A stretch of 6,177 nt of DNA from NCBI GenBank assembly GCA_934234275.1, contig CAKQHU010000084.1, forward strand, positions 1 to 6,177, read 5' to 3'. The stretch is from an uncultured Phascolarctobacterium sp. GTDB lineage: Bacteria > Bacillota > Negativicutes > Acidaminococcales > Acidaminococcaceae. The position numbers and the translations under genes are program-made. Under the pieces are notes generated by a model, which saw nothing but the letters and a program-made list of their open reading frames with translations, made no database searches and was not told the DNA's origin. Every line of letters starts with the position of its first letter. The stretch's first letter is position 1. Below are positions 4,664 to 6,177 of the stretch, one piece after another.

Positions 4664-6177
4664 TTATTCGTTGCTGCCTTTCTTAGTTGTAGTAGTTTTT
4701 TTCGTTGCAGTTGTTTTTTTAGCGGTAGTTGTTTTAGTAGCTGTAGTCTTTTTTGCGGCAGTAGTTTTCTTCGCAGCAGTTTTGGTAGCAGCAGTTTTCT
4801 TAGCGGTAGTCATTTTAGCCGCCGTAGTTTTCTTGGTTGCGGTTGTTTTAGCTTCCGTAGTCTTTGCTGCAGCGGTTTTGGAAGCATATACCGGTCTTGC
4901 CTTGGAGCATTCCGGGTTGCTGCAGAACTTGCGCTTGCTGCCGTTGCGTTCCACGTGCTCTACCATCATATGCTTACATTCCGGGCATTCCTCGTTAAGC
5001 GGCTTATCCCAGGTGGTGTAATCGCACTCGGGATATCTTTCGCAGCCGTAGAATACCTTGCCGGTTTTGCTCTTGCGTTCAAGAATATCGGCGCCGCACT
5101 TAGGACATTTTACACCAATCGGGTGCAGGATAGGCTTGGTATTGCGGCATTTAGGGAAGTTGGGGCAAGCCAGGAACTTGCCGAAGCGTCCCTCGCGGAT
5201 AACCATCATGGTGCCGTCGTTGCACTTGTCGCAGGGAACGTCGGATACCTCGAGCGGGATTTCGACGATAGGAATGGCTACGCCTGCGTGGTCCAGATCC
5301 TTTTTGAAGGGACCGTAGAATTCGCTGAGGACTTCGTCCTTGGTGTGCTTCTTCTCGGCAACCTCATCCAGCTTTTCCTCCATCTGGGCGGTGAAGCCGA
5401 TGTTGATGAGTCCCTTGAAATATTCGGTGAGCATATCTACAGTCATGATGCCAAGCTCGGTAACGAGCAGCTTTTTGGCTTCTTTGACAACGTAACCGCG
5501 GGTAAGCAGTGTAACGATGGTAGGTGCAAAGGTGCTGGGGCGGCCGATGCCCTTCTCCTCCAGCTCCTTGATGAGCGTTGCTTCGGTGAAGTGAGCGGGC
5601 GGCTCAGTGAAGTGCTGCTCTGCCGGCATGAGCTTGTAAAGCAGCAGCTTGCTGCCGGGTTCGACGTAAGGAACCTTGGAGTCCTTTTCTTTATCGTCAT
5701 ATTTGCTGTGCAGCTGCAAGAAGCCCGGGAATTTCAGTACGGAGCCTGTTGCGCGCAGCTGGTAGTCGGCGGCATCAATCGTCAGGGTGGTAACGTCATA
5801 AACAGCGTCCGTCATCTGGCTGGCAACAACGCGGTTCCAGATGAGCGTATACAGCTTCAGCTGGTCATTGGTGAGGTACTCCTGCATCTCGGCCGGGGTA
5901 CGCATGACGCTGGTCGGACGAATTGCCTCATGCGCGTCCTGAGCGTTCTTTTTGGTGCTGTAATGGTTTTCCTTCGCCGGGCAGAATTCGCTGCCGAAGT
6001 TTTGTTTGATATAGTCGCGGATTTCGGCAACAGCAACCTCTGCCAGACGCACGGAGTCAGTTCTCATGTAGGTAATAAGGCCGACGGAGGTTTTGCCCAG
6101 GGATACGCCTTCATAAAGCTGCTGTGCCAGCATCATGGTCTTTTTGGCGCTGAAGTTGAGCTTTTTGTTGGCCTCCT
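4664..6177 (-). CDS. topA: DNA topoisomerase I (type IA), 5'-truncated by window edge
   Basis: This enzyme relaxes negative supercoils by cutting one strand through a tyrosine. The frame is open to the right edge, so 503 C-terminal residues are visible and the N-terminal Toprim part lies outside. The edge reads EANKKLNFSAKKTMMLAQQL, the usual lead-in to the active site; the ATG at 6136 is internal and not the start. Numbering from that Met, the catalytic tyrosine is Y23 in GLITYMRTDS, with KNAQDAHEAIRPTSV (63-77) and ELEEKGIGRPSTFAPT (191-206) as further family motifs. Three four-cysteine zinc ribbons follow: C302/305/324/330, C344/347/365/371 and C384/387/405/410. The last 67 residues before GSNE (420-486) are almost purely Lys, Thr and Ala. 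The stop abuts the trmFO start, so the two genes form one unit, as in many Firmicutes. Identification is certain; the tail's role is not. Confidence 0.97.
   Translation of the reverse strand, partial: EANKKLNFSAKKTMMLAQQLYEGVSLGKTSVGLITYMRTDSVRLAEVAVAEIRDYIKQNFGSEFCPAKENHYSTKKNAQDAHEAIRPTSVMRTPAEMQEYLTNDQLKLYTLIWNRVVASQMTDAVYDVTTLTIDAADYQLRATGSVLKFPGFLQLHSKYDDKEKDSKVPYVEPGSKLLLYKLMPAEQHFTEPPAHFTEATLIKELEEKGIGRPSTFAPTIVTLLTRGYVVKEAKKLLVTELGIMTVDMLTEYFKGLINIGFTAQMEEKLDEVAEKKHTKDEVLSEFYGPFKKDLDHAGVAIPIVEIPLEVSDVPCDKCNDGTMMVIREGRFGKFLACPNFPKCRNTKPILHPIGVKCPKCGADILERKSKTGKVFYGCERYPECDYTTWDKPLNEECPECKHMMVEHVERNGSKRKFCSNPECSKARPVYASKTAAAKTTEAKTTATKKTTAAKMTTAKKTAATKTAAKKTTAAKKTTATKTTTAKKTTATKKTTTTKKGSNE
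4679..4879 (-). repeat. Degenerate Lys-Thr-Ala repeat encoding the TopA tail
   Basis: This stretch encodes residues 420-486 (numbered from the Met at 6136). By my count it holds 20 Lys, 28 Thr, 17 Ala, one Glu and one Met. Lysines, single or paired, recur every 4-6 residues in units such as KTTAT and KKTTAA, about 12-13 units in all. Synonymous codons differ between units (the first three Thr codons are ACC, ACT and ACG, and both Lys codons are used), so the repeat is clearer in protein than in DNA. The antisense frames give long valine- and phenylalanine-rich open frames that are by-products of this composition. Confidence 0.85.

Noticed and set aside
4422..5021. Long plus-strand open frame with a valine/phenylalanine-rich hydrophobic stretch, resembling a membrane protein
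   Set aside because: It is the antisense of the topA zinc ribbons and Lys/Thr/Ala tail; Lys and Thr codons read backwards give Phe, Leu, Val and Cys/Gly-type codons. It has no ribosome site or promoter.
1..6177. tRNA, rRNA, CRISPR array, insertion sequence, attachment site or toxin-antitoxin pair
   Set aside because: No cloverleaf, regularly spaced repeats, transposase, or toxin gene next to the RHH protein was seen. The repeats present are single inverted repeats or protein-coding low-complexity sequence.

Overview
The window looks like an ordinary chromosomal stretch of a Bacillota (Firmicute). The reasons are the adjacent topA-trmFO pair (the folate- and FAD-dependent TrmFO is the typical Firmicute enzyme for tRNA m5U54), strong AGGAGG-type ribosome binding sites, sigma-A-like promoters with extended -10 boxes, AT-rich intergenic DNA around coding DNA of moderate G+C, and hairpin terminators. 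A Negativicutes-type host (for example a Phascolarctobacterium relative) would fit, but that is a guess from protein flavour and not something the sequence proves.

Layout, left to right. At 1-38 only the first 12 codons of a minus-strand gene are visible. A 174-base divergent promoter region separates it from the only plus-strand gene, a small Arc-type ribbon-helix-helix DNA-binding protein (213-476). A 12-bp hairpin (514-543) sits between that gene and a converging minus-strand gene for a bile acid:sodium symporter (BASS) family transporter (556-1551). Upstream of the transporter, and in the same direction, is a 71-residue XRE-type helix-turn-helix regulator (1676-1891). A 267-base intergenic stretch with several inverted repeats and a strong terminator follows. 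Next come a WYL-domain regulator (2159-3130) with its own promoter, then trmFO (3335-4663) and topA (4664 to beyond the right edge). The visible topA starts inside the protein; its N-terminal part lies outside the window.

How the genes fit together. topA and trmFO form one transcription unit: the topA stop and the trmFO start touch, which points to translational coupling. The other genes look like separate one-gene units, each with a recognisable promoter and/or terminator. Three of the four complete accessory genes encode DNA-binding regulators (RHH, XRE, WYL), and each has inverted or repeated sequence at its own promoter that could be an operator. The XRE regulator may control the BASS transporter next to it, but this is inference from adjacency.

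I found no mobile element, CRISPR array, tRNA, rRNA or obvious new multi-gene system. The two features most worth a second look are the topoisomerase C-terminal tail, built almost only from Lys, Thr and Ala in 5-6 residue units, and the transporter leader, where one RNA segment can pair either with a nearby arm or with the ribosome binding site.
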